Notes under the pieces: model-generated
Seen by the model: only the letters and a program-made list of their open reading frames with translations
What the model was told of the DNA's origin: nothing
Databases searched by the model: none
NCBI RefSeq assembly: GCF_013002715.1
Contig: NZ_JABENB010000001.1
Location: 744,001-808,000, forward strand
Direction of reading: 5' to 3'
Length of the DNA: 64,000 nucleotides
Source of the DNA: Flexivirga aerilata
Lineage (GTDB): Bacteria; Actinomycetota; Actinomycetes; Actinomycetales; Dermatophilaceae
Part shown: piece by piece, positions 1 through 9,222 of the stretch
How the letters are laid out: each line of letters starts with the position of its first letter
How positions within the stretch are numbered: position 1 is the stretch's first letter
Translations under genes and position numbers: made by a program

Positions 1-1337
1 TCGAGGTAGGGCTTGGCGCGCTGCACCTGGCCCTCCAGGGCGCCGATGGTTTGGGCCATGGATTGCGTTGCCTGCGAACGGAACTGGTCGATCGCGTCCA
101 TGGTCTGGAAGACGTTGTCGAAGGCCGCCTGCAGCTTGTCGATCTCGATCGTGCTGCTCGCCGCCTGCTGGTTGATCTCGGCGCCCTGGGTCTTCAACTG
201 CTGCGAGGTCTGCTCGATCAGGTTGGAGGTGGTGCTGTTGAGCGCGGTGATCTGGTCGAGGACGACCTTCTGCTGGGCGAGCGCCTGGCTGACGATGACC
301 GCGGTGCGCAGTGCCGCGACGGTCGTGGTCTGGGCGCGGTCGACGCCGCGGATCAGCTCCTGGTTGTTCTTGCGCACCAGGTCCAGCGCGAGGTAACCCT
401 GCACCGACACGGCCATCTGGGTCATGATGTCCTGCCGCCGCTGCCGCACCGCGAAGAGCACGTCCGACTTCATGATGTTGGCGTCCTCGGTGCGTCCTGC
501 CGCCTCCAACTCGCCGACCTTGTTGGCGACCGCGGTGTCGAGAGCAGTGGCGAGCTGGTTGTACTCACCGAGCTTCTGCATCGCCTGCCACATGTTGTTG
601 CGCTCGACCTCGATCGAGGCGTTGTCCTTGCGCAACTCGTCCTGACCGGCGGCGAGCGAGCGGATGATCGCGTCCAGGTGGCTCTGCGCCGACTGGTACT
701 TCATGAAGTAGTTCTCGATCTTGTTGCCGCCGGGCAGCCACTTCAGCATCTTCTTGGGGCCCTTGAGGTCGGCCCGGTTGGGGTCGAGATCGGTGATCGT
801 GCGGCGCAGGTCGATCAGCGTGCCGCCGACCTTGCTCTGTGCGGAGTCCTTGCCGGCCTGCGCGGCGGGGCGCTGCAGCATCCGGTTGGACACGTCGGAG
901 GAGCGGCGGATCTCCGTGTCGCCCATGTTGACGATCGAGTTGACCTTCTCGGCGAAGGACGGCGCCTTCATGTCCATCGCGGTCAGCTCATTGACGAACG
1001 CCTGCGCCTTCCGGTCCAGCTCGGTCTGCGCTTCGGGCGCGACCGGGATCGCCTGCACGGCCTGCTGCTCCTGGACGACGGCGACCGGCTGCGGCGCCTC
1101 GAGCACCAGCGAGGTGTCGTTCGGCGCGGCGACCGGCGGCAGGTTCGGCGCCGGCGGCGGCGCCGTCTGGGTGGGCGGGGCCTGTGTCGGTGGGGCCTGC
1201 TGGGGAGCAGGCGCCGGGGGCGCCTGCTGCGGCTGGGGTGCCGGCTGGCCGGGCTGCGGCTGCTGGGGCCCGCCCTGCTGGCCGTTGTTCTGCTGCCACT
1301 GGTCGCCGAGCCCGCCGCTCAGGTCGAGGTTGGACAT
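1..1337 (-). CDS. TelA-family (toxic anion resistance) protein, 3' part outside window
   Basis: The gene starts at ATG 1337 behind a good ribosome binding site (AGGAGG about 8 nt upstream) and runs off the left edge, so about 445 residues are visible. Residues 1-100 are Pro/Gln-rich and probably disordered. The rest is a long helical domain with motifs such as DLDPNRADLKGPKK, KIENYFMKYQSAQSHLDAII and KNNQELIRGVDRAQ, typical of the TelA/YaaN family (Pfam TelA). Members are linked to tellurite, toxic anion and cell-envelope stress phenotypes, but their biochemical role is not settled. The UBP zinc-finger gene lies upstream on the same strand. The Pro/Gln-rich N-terminus is longer than in the classic TelA proteins. 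Family assignment is firm and the function open. Confidence 0.85.
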   Translation of the reverse strand, partial: MSNLDLSGGLGDQWQQNNGQQGGPQQPQPGQPAPQPQQAPPAPAPQQAPPTQAPPTQTAPPPAPNLPPVAAPNDTSLVLEAPQPVAVVQEQQAVQAIPVAPEAQTELDRKAQAFVNELTAMDMKAPSFAEKVNSIVNMGDTEIRRSSDVSNRMLQRPAAQAGKDSAQSKVGGTLIDLRRTITDLDPNRADLKGPKKMLKWLPGGNKIENYFMKYQSAQSHLDAIIRSLAAGQDELRKDNASIEVERNNMWQAMQKLGEYNQLATALDTAVANKVGELEAAGRTEDANIMKSDVLFAVRQRRQDIMTQMAVSVQGYLALDLVRKNNQELIRGVDRAQTTTVAALRTAVIVSQALAQQKVVLDQITALNSTTSNLIEQTSQQLKTQGAEINQQAASSTIEIDKLQAAFDNVFQTMDAIDQFRSQATQSMAQTIGALEGQVQRAKPYL

Positions 1338-1557
1338 CTCTGCAAGCCTCCTGTTGTCGCTCGCGAACTCCGCCAGAGCGCGTCGCCGCGGCCGTTCCGC
1401 GGACCCCCGAGTTCGCTCATCACCTTACGGACCCCCGACGGGGTCGGGAACACCCCGCCGCTGGGACCTGGACCGGCGTATGACGCACGGCCGCTCCACC
1501 CGGCTCCAACGTGTGAGGAGCGCGTGGAGTTCACGCGGCTGCCGTCATACGGCTCCG

Positions 1558-1899
1558 TCAGTGGATGAGCTCCTGCCAGTTCGGCGGCACGGCGCCCTGC
1601 GGGCCGGGCACCGGCTGGTCGACCGGGTGCGCGTGCGGCGGCGCCAGCTGCGGCGCGGGCCCGACCTGCTGGGTGGAGTAGTCGAAGGCCCAGTCCTCGC
1701 CGGGTTCGAAACTGACGATGATCGGGTGGCCGGTCTCGGCGTTGTGCTGGGTGGCGTGCTGCGACGGGGAGGTGTCGCAGCAGCCGATGTGCCCGCAGGC
1801 GGCGCAGCGGCGCAGGTGCACCCACCACCCGCCGGTCGCGAGGCATTCCTGGCAGCCGGTGCCGGACGGCGGCACGTTGGGGTCGATGTCCTCAGCCAT
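1558..1899 (-). CDS. UBP-type zinc finger protein
   Basis: A 113-residue protein, starting MAEDIDPN. It has the Cys/His pattern of a UBP-type (ZnF_UBP) zinc finger: CQEC, then CAACGHIGCC, then two histidines around HATQHNAETGHP. Such stand-alone fingers are common small actinobacterial proteins that may bind C-terminal tails or act as adaptors; substrates are unknown. The Pro-rich C-terminus (about residues 75-113) looks unstructured. A longer in-frame extension upstream lacks plausible protein character, so ATG 1899 is preferred although its ribosome site is weak. It is upstream of the telA gene on the same strand, 220 nt away. Confidence 0.8.
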   Translation of the reverse strand: MAEDIDPNVPPSGTGCQECLATGGWWVHLRRCAACGHIGCCDTSPSQHATQHNAETGHPIIVSFEPGEDWAFDYSTQQVGPAPQLAPPHAHPVDQPVPGPQGAVPPNWQELIH

Positions 1900-2027
1900 G
1901 CTTCGACCCTGGCACAAGAGCGGCACCCCCGGGGCGGTCAACGATGGATCTGGCAGCGGATCTGCGGCAGGCCGATCCCCCACGGGGACCTGCAGGAAGG
2001 GGTCTCGCGAGAGGCAGCTCTGGGATC

Positions 2028-2609
2028 ATGTCCCCCATGGTCACCCGCGCCGCACCCTCCGACCAGCGCTCGCGCAACGCCCGGCGCTCCGTCGCCGCCC
2101 GCGGCGACGGCGGGCGGCTGCGGGAGGAGATCCTGGACGCCGCGATCGCGCTGGTCGAGGAGCTGGACGACCCGTGGCGGCTCTCGCTGCGGGCTGTCGC
2201 CCGGGAGGTCGGGGTCGCGGCAACGTCGATCTACCTGCACTTCGACTCACTCGAATCCCTTTTGCAGGCAGTCAAATCGCGGCTGTGGAGTCGCTTCGGC
2301 GACGAGATGGTCGAGGCCGACGAGCAGGCCGGCCCCAACCCGTTCGACCGGATCGTCGGCTTCGGCCGGGCCTACGTGCGGTTCGCCGCGGAGCAACCCG
2401 GCGCATTCCGCACGCTCTTCGCCACGACCTGGAACCTCGAGCTGCCGCACGGCGACTCGTTCGTCGGGGAGTCGCAGTTCGAGCTGATCGTCGATGCGCT
2501 CGCCGAGGTCAGCAGCGACCGCGAGGACGCCGTCCGGCGCGCGACCCAGCTGTGGTGCGGGCTGCACGGGATGGTCGTGCTGCGCACGCCGCTCAGCAGA
2601 TTTCCCTGA
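2028..2609 (+). CDS. TetR-family regulator, probable 3' frameshift
   Basis: The N-terminus carries a TetR helix-turn-helix (LREEILDAAIALVEEL, then LSLRAVAREVGVAATSIYLH), and the C-terminal part matches the WHG ligand domain (LWCGLHGMVVLR). The frame stops at 2609 just after LSRFP. The neighbouring frame continues as PEPDSDQQLVALARQW to a stop at 2700, which looks like a natural TetR C-terminus, so a one-base change near 2598-2605 (ATTTCCC run) probably split the gene. Starts at 2028 and 2037 are both possible. The real 3' end would overlap the last bases of the convergent ABC exporter gene. Targets are unknown; the adjacent exporter is a natural candidate. Confidence 0.75.
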   Translation: MSPMVTRAAPSDQRSRNARRSVAARGDGGRLREEILDAAIALVEELDDPWRLSLRAVAREVGVAATSIYLHFDSLESLLQAVKSRLWSRFGDEMVEADEQAGPNPFDRIVGFGRAYVRFAAEQPGAFRTLFATTWNLELPHGDSFVGESQFELIVDALAEVSSDREDAVRRATQLWCGLHGMVVLRTPLSRFP

Positions 2610-2690
2610 GCCGGACTCCGACCAGCAGCTGGTCGCGCTGGCCCGCCAGTGGGTGACCGCGCCCCCGCCGCACGGCTCCGGCCCGCGGGC

Positions 2691-4478
2691 TCACCGGTAG
2701 CCGGCCGCCTGCAGACCGTAGAGCTCGGCGTAGTGACCGCCCTTGGCCATGAGTTCGGCGTGCGTGCCCTCCTCGGCGACCCGCCCACCCGCGAGCACCA
2801 CGACACGATCCGCGGACGCCACGGTCGAGAAGCGGTGGGTCACCACGATCGTCACTCCGCCGGCGCGGCTGGTTTCGCGGGCCGCTGCGGCATACCGGTC
2901 GAAGAGCGCGTGCTCGGTCGCCGGGTCGAGCGCGGACGTCGGTTCGTCGAGCACCAGCAGCAGCGGCGCCTCCCGCAGCATCGCGCGACCGATCGCGAGG
3001 CGCTGCCACTGGCCGCCGGACAGGTCGACGCCGCCCGGCCAGGACGGCCCGAGCTGGGTGTCGAGCCCGGCCGGGAGCGCCCGGAGGACGTCGGAGGCGG
3101 CGGCATCCTCGAGCGCGGCGTGGATGGCGTCGTCACCCGGCAGCTCCCCGTCCCGTATGCCGCCCACCCCGATCGACTCGCGCGCGGTCAGCTCCAGCCG
3201 CAGGTGGTCCTGGAACGCGCCCGCGCACCGCGCGCGCCAGTCGTCCAGCGAGAGCTCGGTCAGGTCGGTGCCGTCGACCAGCACGCGGCCGTCCGTCACG
3301 TCGTACATGCCGGTGAGCAGGCCTATCAACGTTGACTTTCCGGCACCGTTCTCGCCCACGACGGCGACGACCTCGCCCGCCGGCAGGTGCAGGCTCACGT
3401 CGCGCAGCGCGTCGCGCTCGGCGCCCGGGTAGCGGAAGGTGACGTGGTCGAGAGTCAGACCATCGGTGAGCGCGGCCGGCGCCGCGGCCGAGCCCGGATG
3501 GGCCGCGGTCACGCGCTCGCCATACGCACCGAGCCAGCGGAAGCGCCCGACGGTGCGCAGCGTCTGAGCCAGGAAGTGCACGCCGTGCTGCAGGTTGCTC
3601 ACCGCCTCCCGCAGCTGCCCGACGACGAGCACGGCGGTCGCGACCCGGCCGGGTCCGACGCGCCCGTCGAGCGCGTCGCGCACCAGCCAGGCGAGCACCG
3701 CGACCGACCCCGCGACGTAGACGGCAGTGATCACGGTCTGCAGCACCGATCCGTGGATCACCGCGCGGGTGAACGGTTTTCGCCACTGCCCGGACTGTAT
3801 GGCGAGCAGCCCGCGCACCAGCCGGCGCGCCCCGAAGACGCGCAGCTCCGACGCGGGCACCGGCGACACCGTCAGATCGGCGAGGTGCTTGCTGCGCCGG
3901 CCCGCCTCCGCGGACTCGTCCTCGGCCTGCTGCTCCCACCGCACGGTCGCACGGGCCCCGAAAGACGCGGGCACCGCGATCAGCAGCAACAGCAGGAGGC
4001 GCAGGTCGGCGGTCGCGGCGACGACCAGCGTGGTGATCGGCCCGACCAGGTTGTTGACCGTGTTGACGAGTGAGTTGTACGCCATACCAAGGGCGCCCAT
4101 GCGTTCGCGGAGTGCGTGCATCTGGTCCTGGTATTGCGGGTCCTGCAGGTGATCGAGGGTCGGGGCGCCACCGCTGATCCCGGCGATCTCGGCGTCGAGC
4201 CGGTGACCGATCCGCTCGTTGAGCCCGACGCGGGCCTGCACCCCGGCGATGCCGAGCAGCGCGCTGAACGCCTGGCCACCGATCGCGCCGAGCAGGCCGA
4301 GGACGAGCAGCGACTGCCGGTGGTCGACCAGGCCGGTGACGGCCAGGCCGACGAAGAGGGGCATGAGGTATTCGAAGACCCGGCCGAGTGCCTCGACGAA
4401 GGCGACGACGGTCGCTCCTCGGTTGACCTGCCACGACGTGCGCAGGATCAACGCGATGGACTGCAGGTGATAGCGCAT
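2691..4478 (-). CDS. ABC exporter half-transporter (second subunit)
   Basis: A 595-residue fused permease/ATPase. About six membrane helices occupy residues 1-310 and an ATP-binding domain residues 345-590. The ATPase has Walker A GENGAGKST, signature LSGGQWQR, Walker B LLVLDEPTSALD and the switch histidine in VVTHRFS. Such proteins export drugs, lipids or peptides as dimers. ATG 4478 overlaps the stop of the upstream half-transporter by ATGA, so the two are translationally coupled and most likely form a heterodimer. Both catalytic signatures look intact, so neither half is an obvious degenerate site. Substrate is not evident. Confidence 0.88.
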   Translation of the reverse strand: MRYHLQSIALILRTSWQVNRGATVVAFVEALGRVFEYLMPLFVGLAVTGLVDHRQSLLVLGLLGAIGGQAFSALLGIAGVQARVGLNERIGHRLDAEIAGISGGAPTLDHLQDPQYQDQMHALRERMGALGMAYNSLVNTVNNLVGPITTLVVAATADLRLLLLLLIAVPASFGARATVRWEQQAEDESAEAGRRSKHLADLTVSPVPASELRVFGARRLVRGLLAIQSGQWRKPFTRAVIHGSVLQTVITAVYVAGSVAVLAWLVRDALDGRVGPGRVATAVLVVGQLREAVSNLQHGVHFLAQTLRTVGRFRWLGAYGERVTAAHPGSAAAPAALTDGLTLDHVTFRYPGAERDALRDVSLHLPAGEVVAVVGENGAGKSTLIGLLTGMYDVTDGRVLVDGTDLTELSLDDWRARCAGAFQDHLRLELTARESIGVGGIRDGELPGDDAIHAALEDAAASDVLRALPAGLDTQLGPSWPGGVDLSGGQWQRLAIGRAMLREAPLLLVLDEPTSALDPATEHALFDRYAAAARETSRAGGVTIVVTHRFSTVASADRVVVLAGGRVAEEGTHAELMAKGGHYAELYGLQAAGYR

Positions 4479-6358
4479 CAGCTGCTCACCTCGACGAATT
4501 CGTCGTCACCCGAGGCCTTTTCGAAGCGCGAGGCCTGGAGCCGGAACATCTCTGCGTAGGCTCCCCCGGAGTTGAGCAACTCGTCGTGTGATCCGTCCTG
4601 CACCACGCCCTCCGGCCCGAGCACGACGATGCGATCGGCGTGACGCACGCTGGACAGCCGGTGGCTGACGAGGATCGTGGTCACGCCCCGCGTCACCTCC
4701 AGGAAGCGGCTGAAGATCTCGGCCTCGGCCCGCACGTCCAGCGCGGCGGTCGGCTCGTCCAGCACCAGCACGCCGGCACCCGCGTCGACCGCGAGGAGGG
4801 CACGCGCGATCGCCACCCGCTGCCACTGGCCGCCGGAAAGCTCTGTGCCACCGTCATATCCGGGCTCGAGGATGGTGTCCCAGTCACCGCCGACCCGGCC
4901 GAGCACATCGGCGCCGGCGGCGGCGTGCAGGGCGCGGTCGGCTGCCGGCGTGGGATCGCCCGCGGCGTCGGCAGCGGGTTCGGCTCCGGCGTTCGCGGCG
5001 AGCAGCGGCAGGGCGACGTTCTCCCGCAGGGTCAGGTGATAGCGGACGAACTCCTGGAAGATCGTCGCGACCTTGCGGCGCGCTGCCTCGTCCGTCGCCG
5101 GGTCCCTCCCGTCCACCCGCACCGTGCCGTGGTCCGCCGGATAGAGCCCGCACAGCAGCTTGATCAGCGTCGACTTGCCGACGCCGTTGACGCCGACGAT
5201 CGCCACGGACTGGCCAGCCGGGACGTGCAGGTCGAGACCGGTGAAGACCGGCTCGGCGCGCGACGGGTAGGTGAAGCCGACGTCGGTGAAGTCGACCGCC
5301 ACCGCGCCGGTCGCGGGCACGACGGCCGTGGAGTCCGGGTCGTCGTGCAGCGTTGGCGGCAGCCCGTATGACGTCCGCAACTCACGGATCTCGTTCTCGT
5401 AGAAGCGCGCCCGGATCGCCTGCACGTTGTAGTCGCCCAGGGGCCCGAGGCCGGCCAGCTGCACCAGCCCCTGCATGACCACGACCAGTGTTGCGGCCGA
5501 CATCGTGCCGCTCCAGGCGTCGCGGCCGGCCCAGACGTAGCAGGCGGCGAGCAGCACCATCGCCGCTACCGAGCCGGCCAGCGCCGGTCGCAGTGCTTTC
5601 GACCGCCGCTGCCAGATGCCGACGAAGGCGGCCGCCCACACCTCGTGGTAGCGGCGCAGGATCCACGGAGTCAGCCCGAAGAGCCGGATCTCCTTGCCGC
5701 CGGCACGTTCCAGCGGCAAGGAGCGCAGGTAGTCAGCCTGCCGCCGGCCGAGGCTGCCGTCCTCGACGAGGTCCCGCAGGAGCACGTCCAGGTATGCCGT
5801 CCAGGTCACGGCCGTCGCGCGATAGGCGACCAGCGCGATCAGCGCGGCCCACCAGGACCATTGCGCTACGGCGACGAAACCGGCGACGCCGATGCTGCCG
5901 TAGCCGATGACCGACCAGACCGCGTTCATCGCATTGACCCCGAACATGCCGCGCAGGTAATCCTCGATATCGCTGAATCGTGCTGCCTTCTCCGGGTTTT
6001 CCAGATGCTCGATGCCGTGCGGGGCGAGCGCTGCATCGGCCACGAGCAGCACCTGCTGCCGGCTGAATCGCTCCTGGATGCCCGCGACGACGCTCTCCAG
6101 CCAGGCGGCGGCCAGCGGCTCGAGCGCGATGCCCATACCGAGCAGCGCCAGCCAGACCCAGACGTCGCCGGAGCGGTCACCGAGCTGCTGGACGAGCCGC
6201 CCGCTGGCGTAGATCGTCAACCAGACACCGACGCCGCGCAGGACGACGAGCAGGACGCCCACCGCGGTCAGCCACGGTGCGGCGTGCCAGGTCATCCGCC
6301 AGAAGTGCAGCTGCCATCGGGTCCAGCGCATCAGCCGGCCGACGACGGCCTGCGGCAT
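4478..6358 (-). CDS. ABC exporter half-transporter (first subunit)
   Basis: A 626-residue permease/ATPase fusion. Membrane segments fill roughly residues 20-320. The C-terminal ATPase shows Walker A GVNGVGKST, signature ELSGGQWQR and Walker B VLVLDEPTAALD. An Ala/Pro-rich insert near ANAGAEPAADAAG follows the Q-loop region and is unusual for the family. ATG 6358 is chosen because sequence before it has no protein character; no Shine-Dalgarno site is visible and the palindrome CGATATATCG lies immediately upstream. It forms an operon with the next half-transporter (ATGA overlap) and is divergent from the winged-helix regulator at 6438. Confidence 0.87.
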   Translation of the reverse strand: MPQAVVGRLMRWTRWQLHFWRMTWHAAPWLTAVGVLLVVLRGVGVWLTIYASGRLVQQLGDRSGDVWVWLALLGMGIALEPLAAAWLESVVAGIQERFSRQQVLLVADAALAPHGIEHLENPEKAARFSDIEDYLRGMFGVNAMNAVWSVIGYGSIGVAGFVAVAQWSWWAALIALVAYRATAVTWTAYLDVLLRDLVEDGSLGRRQADYLRSLPLERAGGKEIRLFGLTPWILRRYHEVWAAAFVGIWQRRSKALRPALAGSVAAMVLLAACYVWAGRDAWSGTMSAATLVVVMQGLVQLAGLGPLGDYNVQAIRARFYENEIRELRTSYGLPPTLHDDPDSTAVVPATGAVAVDFTDVGFTYPSRAEPVFTGLDLHVPAGQSVAIVGVNGVGKSTLIKLLCGLYPADHGTVRVDGRDPATDEAARRKVATIFQEFVRYHLTLRENVALPLLAANAGAEPAADAAGDPTPAADRALHAAAGADVLGRVGGDWDTILEPGYDGGTELSGGQWQRVAIARALLAVDAGAGVLVLDEPTAALDVRAEAEIFSRFLEVTRGVTTILVSHRLSSVRHADRIVVLGPEGVVQDGSHDELLNSGGAYAEMFRLQASRFEKASGDDEFVEVSS

Positions 6359-6361
6359 ACG

Positions 6362-6438
6362 CGATATATCGAGAATCCCCACGAACGAGAAAGCTAGACG
6401 GCGACCTACTTCGATCACTACCCCATATTCTGAGTAGG
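6362..6438. promoter_or_regulatory. Divergent promoter region with two inverted repeats
   Basis: The 79-nt gap between the ABC exporter operon and the winged-helix gene holds the perfect palindrome CGATATATCG (6362-6371) and a separated inverted repeat CCTACT (6405-6410) / AGTAGG (6433-6438), the second arm of which touches the GTG start. This arrangement fits autoregulation of the divergent pair by the winged-helix protein. The role is inferred from position and symmetry only. Confidence 0.45.
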
Positions 6439-7043
6439 TGCGAGTCACCGATCCGGACATGGTGCGCGCGTTGGTCCGTGACCGCGCTGCCGATTTCCTG
6501 GCCCCCTTCATCCACGGCGAGCACTCGGTGTCCGAAGCCGCGGCCAGGCTGGACGAGTCGGTGCAGCGCACGCACTACTGGGTGCGTTCGTTGTATGACG
6601 CAGGCGTGCTCGAGATCGCGTCCGAGACGCCGCGCAAGGGCCGGGCGATCAAGCGATACCGAGCGATCGCAACCGAATTCGTCATACCGGCGCAGGCACT
6701 GCCCTACGACTACTTCGCACGCGGCATGCACCGGGTGAATGACGAACTCACGCGCGCATTGGTCGCCGCCGCGCCCGCCTGGGTGGTCAGCGGCGATCTG
6801 CGGATCCACGCTCCGACACCCGAGCGCGGCACGCGCGCCCTGGGGGACGCCAGCCCCGGCCCACCCAAGGTGCCCGCCCACCAGTCCTCCGCCGGATTAC
6901 GCCTGACCAGGGCCGACGCGCTGCAGCTGGTCACCGAGATCCGGCAGCTGCAGGACCGCTGGATCGCCCGCAGCGACGACGAGTCAGGAGAGCAGCTCTA
7001 CCTGGCCAGCTTGTCGTTCGCGCCGATCCCGTCGGACGACTGA
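6438..7043 (+). CDS. ArsR-like winged-helix transcriptional regulator
   Basis: A 201-residue protein starting at GTG 6438. Residues 1-75 form a winged-helix domain of the ArsR/HTH_20 type (ALVRDRAADFLAPFIHGEHS, then VSEAAARLDESVQRTHYWVR, then LYDAGVLEI). The C-terminal 120 residues are an uncharacterised domain found in actinobacterial relatives. It is divergent from the two-gene ABC exporter and shares a short symmetric intergenic region with it, so it probably controls the exporter. Its 3' end overlaps the convergent methyltransferase gene by 46 bp. The signal it senses is unknown. Confidence 0.75.
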   Translation: MRVTDPDMVRALVRDRAADFLAPFIHGEHSVSEAAARLDESVQRTHYWVRSLYDAGVLEIASETPRKGRAIKRYRAIATEFVIPAQALPYDYFARGMHRVNDELTRALVAAAPAWVVSGDLRIHAPTPERGTRALGDASPGPPKVPAHQSSAGLRLTRADALQLVTEIRQLQDRWIARSDDESGEQLYLASLSFAPIPSDD

Positions 7044-7876
7044 CTGCGCTGTCGCAGCGCCTCGTGCAGCACGATCGACCCGGCGGTCGCGGCGTTGAGC
7101 GAGCTGGCGGTGCCGACCATCGGGATGCTGACGACGCCGTCGACGGCGTCGCGCCAGGCTCGGCTGAGACCGCGGGTCTCGTTGCCGATCACCAGCACCG
7201 TCGGACCGGTCAGGTCGACCTTGCGCAGATCGCTCTCGCCGCCCTCATCGGTGCCGTAGATCGTGTATGCCGTGCCTGAATCTCGTTGTGCTGCAACCCA
7301 GTCGAGCACTTCAGCGGCCGCACTCACCCGCACCGTCGGCACCGCGAAGATCGAACCGGTGCTGGCTCGCACGGTGCGCGGGTCATAGGGGTCCGCGGCG
7401 TGCCCGGACACGACGAGACCCGTGCCGCCGAACGCGTCGATCGACCGCAGCAGCGTGCCGAGGTTGCCCGGTTGCGTGGGCCGGTCGAACACGGTGATCA
7501 GCGGGTCCGGCACCGCGAGGCGATCGAGGTCGTCGGGCGGCATCCGGACGATCGCGACCAGCTCGGGAGGTTCGTCGGAGTCGCGTTCGGCGAGCTCGGC
7601 GAGCAGGTCCGGCGCGAGCTCGTAGCGGTCGCCCGGAGCGTCCCGCCATACCTGATCGGCCCAGTCGCTCGGCCGGGCGCCGGTCGGGCGCAGCAGAGCC
7701 GCGAAGTCCCAACCTTGTTGCAGCGCAATGGAAATCGGCCTCACGCCCTGCACGACGAACTGCGCCGAGCGGTGCCGCTTGGTGCGGTTGTCGAGCAGCG
7801 CCTGCCACTGCTGGAAGGTCGCATTACGACTACCGATGCGCTGCACTCGTCCGGTCACCCCGCCATCCTGCTGCAT
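6998..7876 (-). CDS. TrmH/SpoU-family RNA 2'-O-ribose methyltransferase
   Basis: A 292-residue SPOUT methyltransferase. The three family motifs are clear: FDRPTQPGNLGTLLRS, VIGNETRGLS and IPMVGTASSLNAATAGSIVL. An N-terminal substrate-binding domain precedes them (residues 1-135). These enzymes transfer a methyl group from S-adenosylmethionine to a ribose 2'-OH in rRNA or tRNA; the exact target cannot be read from the sequence. Start ATG 7876 (MQQDGG) is uncertain; a start a few codons in, at GTG, is possible. It is divergent from the small-molecule methyltransferase at 7906, only 29 nt away. Confidence 0.85.
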   Translation of the reverse strand: MQQDGGVTGRVQRIGSRNATFQQWQALLDNRTKRHRSAQFVVQGVRPISIALQQGWDFAALLRPTGARPSDWADQVWRDAPGDRYELAPDLLAELAERDSDEPPELVAIVRMPPDDLDRLAVPDPLITVFDRPTQPGNLGTLLRSIDAFGGTGLVVSGHAADPYDPRTVRASTGSIFAVPTVRVSAAAEVLDWVAAQRDSGTAYTIYGTDEGGESDLRKVDLTGPTVLVIGNETRGLSRAWRDAVDGVVSIPMVGTASSLNAATAGSIVLHEALRQRSQSSDGIGANDKLAR

Positions 7877-7905
7877 CCGCCGCGGCCGAGTGGGAGGCTG
7901 CAGGT

Positions 7906-8598
7906 ATGGCGACCAACCCCGGCGTACCCGATCAGGACGAGGCGACCCTGCGACTGGCGCGCGAGGCGGTGGCCGCCGGCGACCCGACCGGCTGGTTCGA
8001 GCCGTTGTATGACGCCGCCAGTCGCGGCGAAGCAGTCGTCCCATGGGCCCGCGGGGGTCCGCATCCGATGCTGCTGGATTGGGCGGAGGACTGGGAGCTC
8101 GAGCGCGGGGGGTCGCCCGACGGTGCGGGCAGGTCGGCGATGGTGCCCGGCGTCGGGCCGGGCTGGGACTCGGAGTTGCTGGCGTCATACGGTTATGCCA
8201 CAACGGGTTTCGACGTTTCGCCGACGGCGGTGCGGGCGGTTCGTGAGGCGCACCCGAAGAGCGCGGTCGACTACCGGGTGGCGGACCTCTTCGAGTTGCC
8301 GGCCGAGTGGATCGGCGCCTTCGATCTCGTCGCCGAGGTGATGACCGTGCAGTCGATGCCGCGCGGGCAGGTGCGCGCTCGTGCAACGGCGGCGGTGAGG
8401 TCACTGGTTGCGCCCGGCGGGACGCTGCTGGTGATCGGTGTCAACCTGCCCACCGGCACCCCGCTCGACCAAGGGCCGCCCTGGTGCCTCACGCCCGCGG
8501 AGATCGAGGCGTTCGCGGCGGATGACGTCGCGCTGCGGCGGATTGTCGAGTCGGAGGACCACGTGCGTTATCGGGCGGAGTTCGTGCGGGCGGAGTAG
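7906..8598 (+). CDS. Class I SAM-dependent methyltransferase (TPMT-like)
   Basis: A 230-residue protein with a class I methyltransferase fold. The SAM-binding glycine motif is VPGVGPGWDSELLASYGY, followed by GFDVSPTAVRAVREAH (acidic residue for the SAM ribose), then DLFELP and DLVAEVMTVQSMP. The overall pattern resembles the thiopurine methyltransferase / UbiE-like group acting on small molecules. It is a single gene, divergent from the RNA methyltransferase, and followed by a repeat-filled gap. Confidence 0.82.
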   Translation: MATNPGVPDQDEATLRLAREAVAAGDPTGWFEPLYDAASRGEAVVPWARGGPHPMLLDWAEDWELERGGSPDGAGRSAMVPGVGPGWDSELLASYGYATTGFDVSPTAVRAVREAHPKSAVDYRVADLFELPAEWIGAFDLVAEVMTVQSMPRGQVRARATAAVRSLVAPGGTLLVIGVNLPTGTPLDQGPPWCLTPAEIEAFAADDVALRRIVESEDHVRYRAEFVRAE

Positions 8599-8619
8599 GG
8601 CACGGGGAGCTTCTGACGG

Positions 8620-9105
8620 TGGTCGAGTAGGGCGAGGGAGCGAAGCCCTCTGGGCTGGTCGAGTAGGGCGGAGGAGCGAAGCGGAGGAGCCCCTATCGAG
8701 ACCACCCCACGCGGACATAACCCTGGGCGCTGGTCGAGTAGGGCGGAGGAGCGAAGCGGGGGAGCCCGTATCGAGACCACCCCGGGTCGTCCCGCTCGGT
8801 GATGGCGCCACGCACCTGATTGTGCTGTGCGACCCCGGGTGGGACCGCGGGACGAGGGACCGCCCTCGCGGCCTCACTCCGCTTCGCTCCGCTAGCGCTC
8901 CGCTTCGCTTCATAGGGCCGCTCACGCGGCCCCTCGCCCCGCTCAGTGATCTCGCCACTCACCTGATCGTGCCGACCGCGACCGAACAGATACAGCCCCC
9001 TGACGCTGGTCGAGTAGGGCAAAGCAGCGAAGTCCCTTTCGGTGGTCGAGTAGGGCGGAGGAGCGAAGCGGGGGAGCCCGTATCGAGACCACCCACCCCG
9101 CCACG
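8620..9105. repeat. Repeat block of GGTCGAGTAGGGC...GTATCGAGACC elements (left of DUF222 gene)
   Basis: This 600-nt gap holds at least five copies of an element beginning GGTCGAGTAGGG at 8621, 8659, 8731, 9008 and 9044. Three are full length (about 48 nt) and end in TATCGAGACCACC. A second repeat pair, CCGCTCRGTGATSKCGCCAC, occurs near 8790 and 8939. The element is imperfectly palindromic because GGTCGA at one end faces TCGAGACC at the other. No convincing gene is seen. The same family recurs right of the DUF222 gene and, in inverted form, inside fhaA. Confidence 0.8.
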
Positions 9106-9222
9106 CAACACCATCCCACCCACCCTGACAACCTGCCGAATCCCACGAATCACACTGAAAACACTGAACATTCGGCACCTTGAACCCTTCCCAGTTCATT
9201 CGAACAGGTGTATGGTATTGGT

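Noticed and set aside
51..1568. Long plus-strand open frame opposite telA
   Set aside because: It is the antisense of a well-supported TelA-family gene; composition is Arg/Gly/Leu-rich shadow and no start signal is present.
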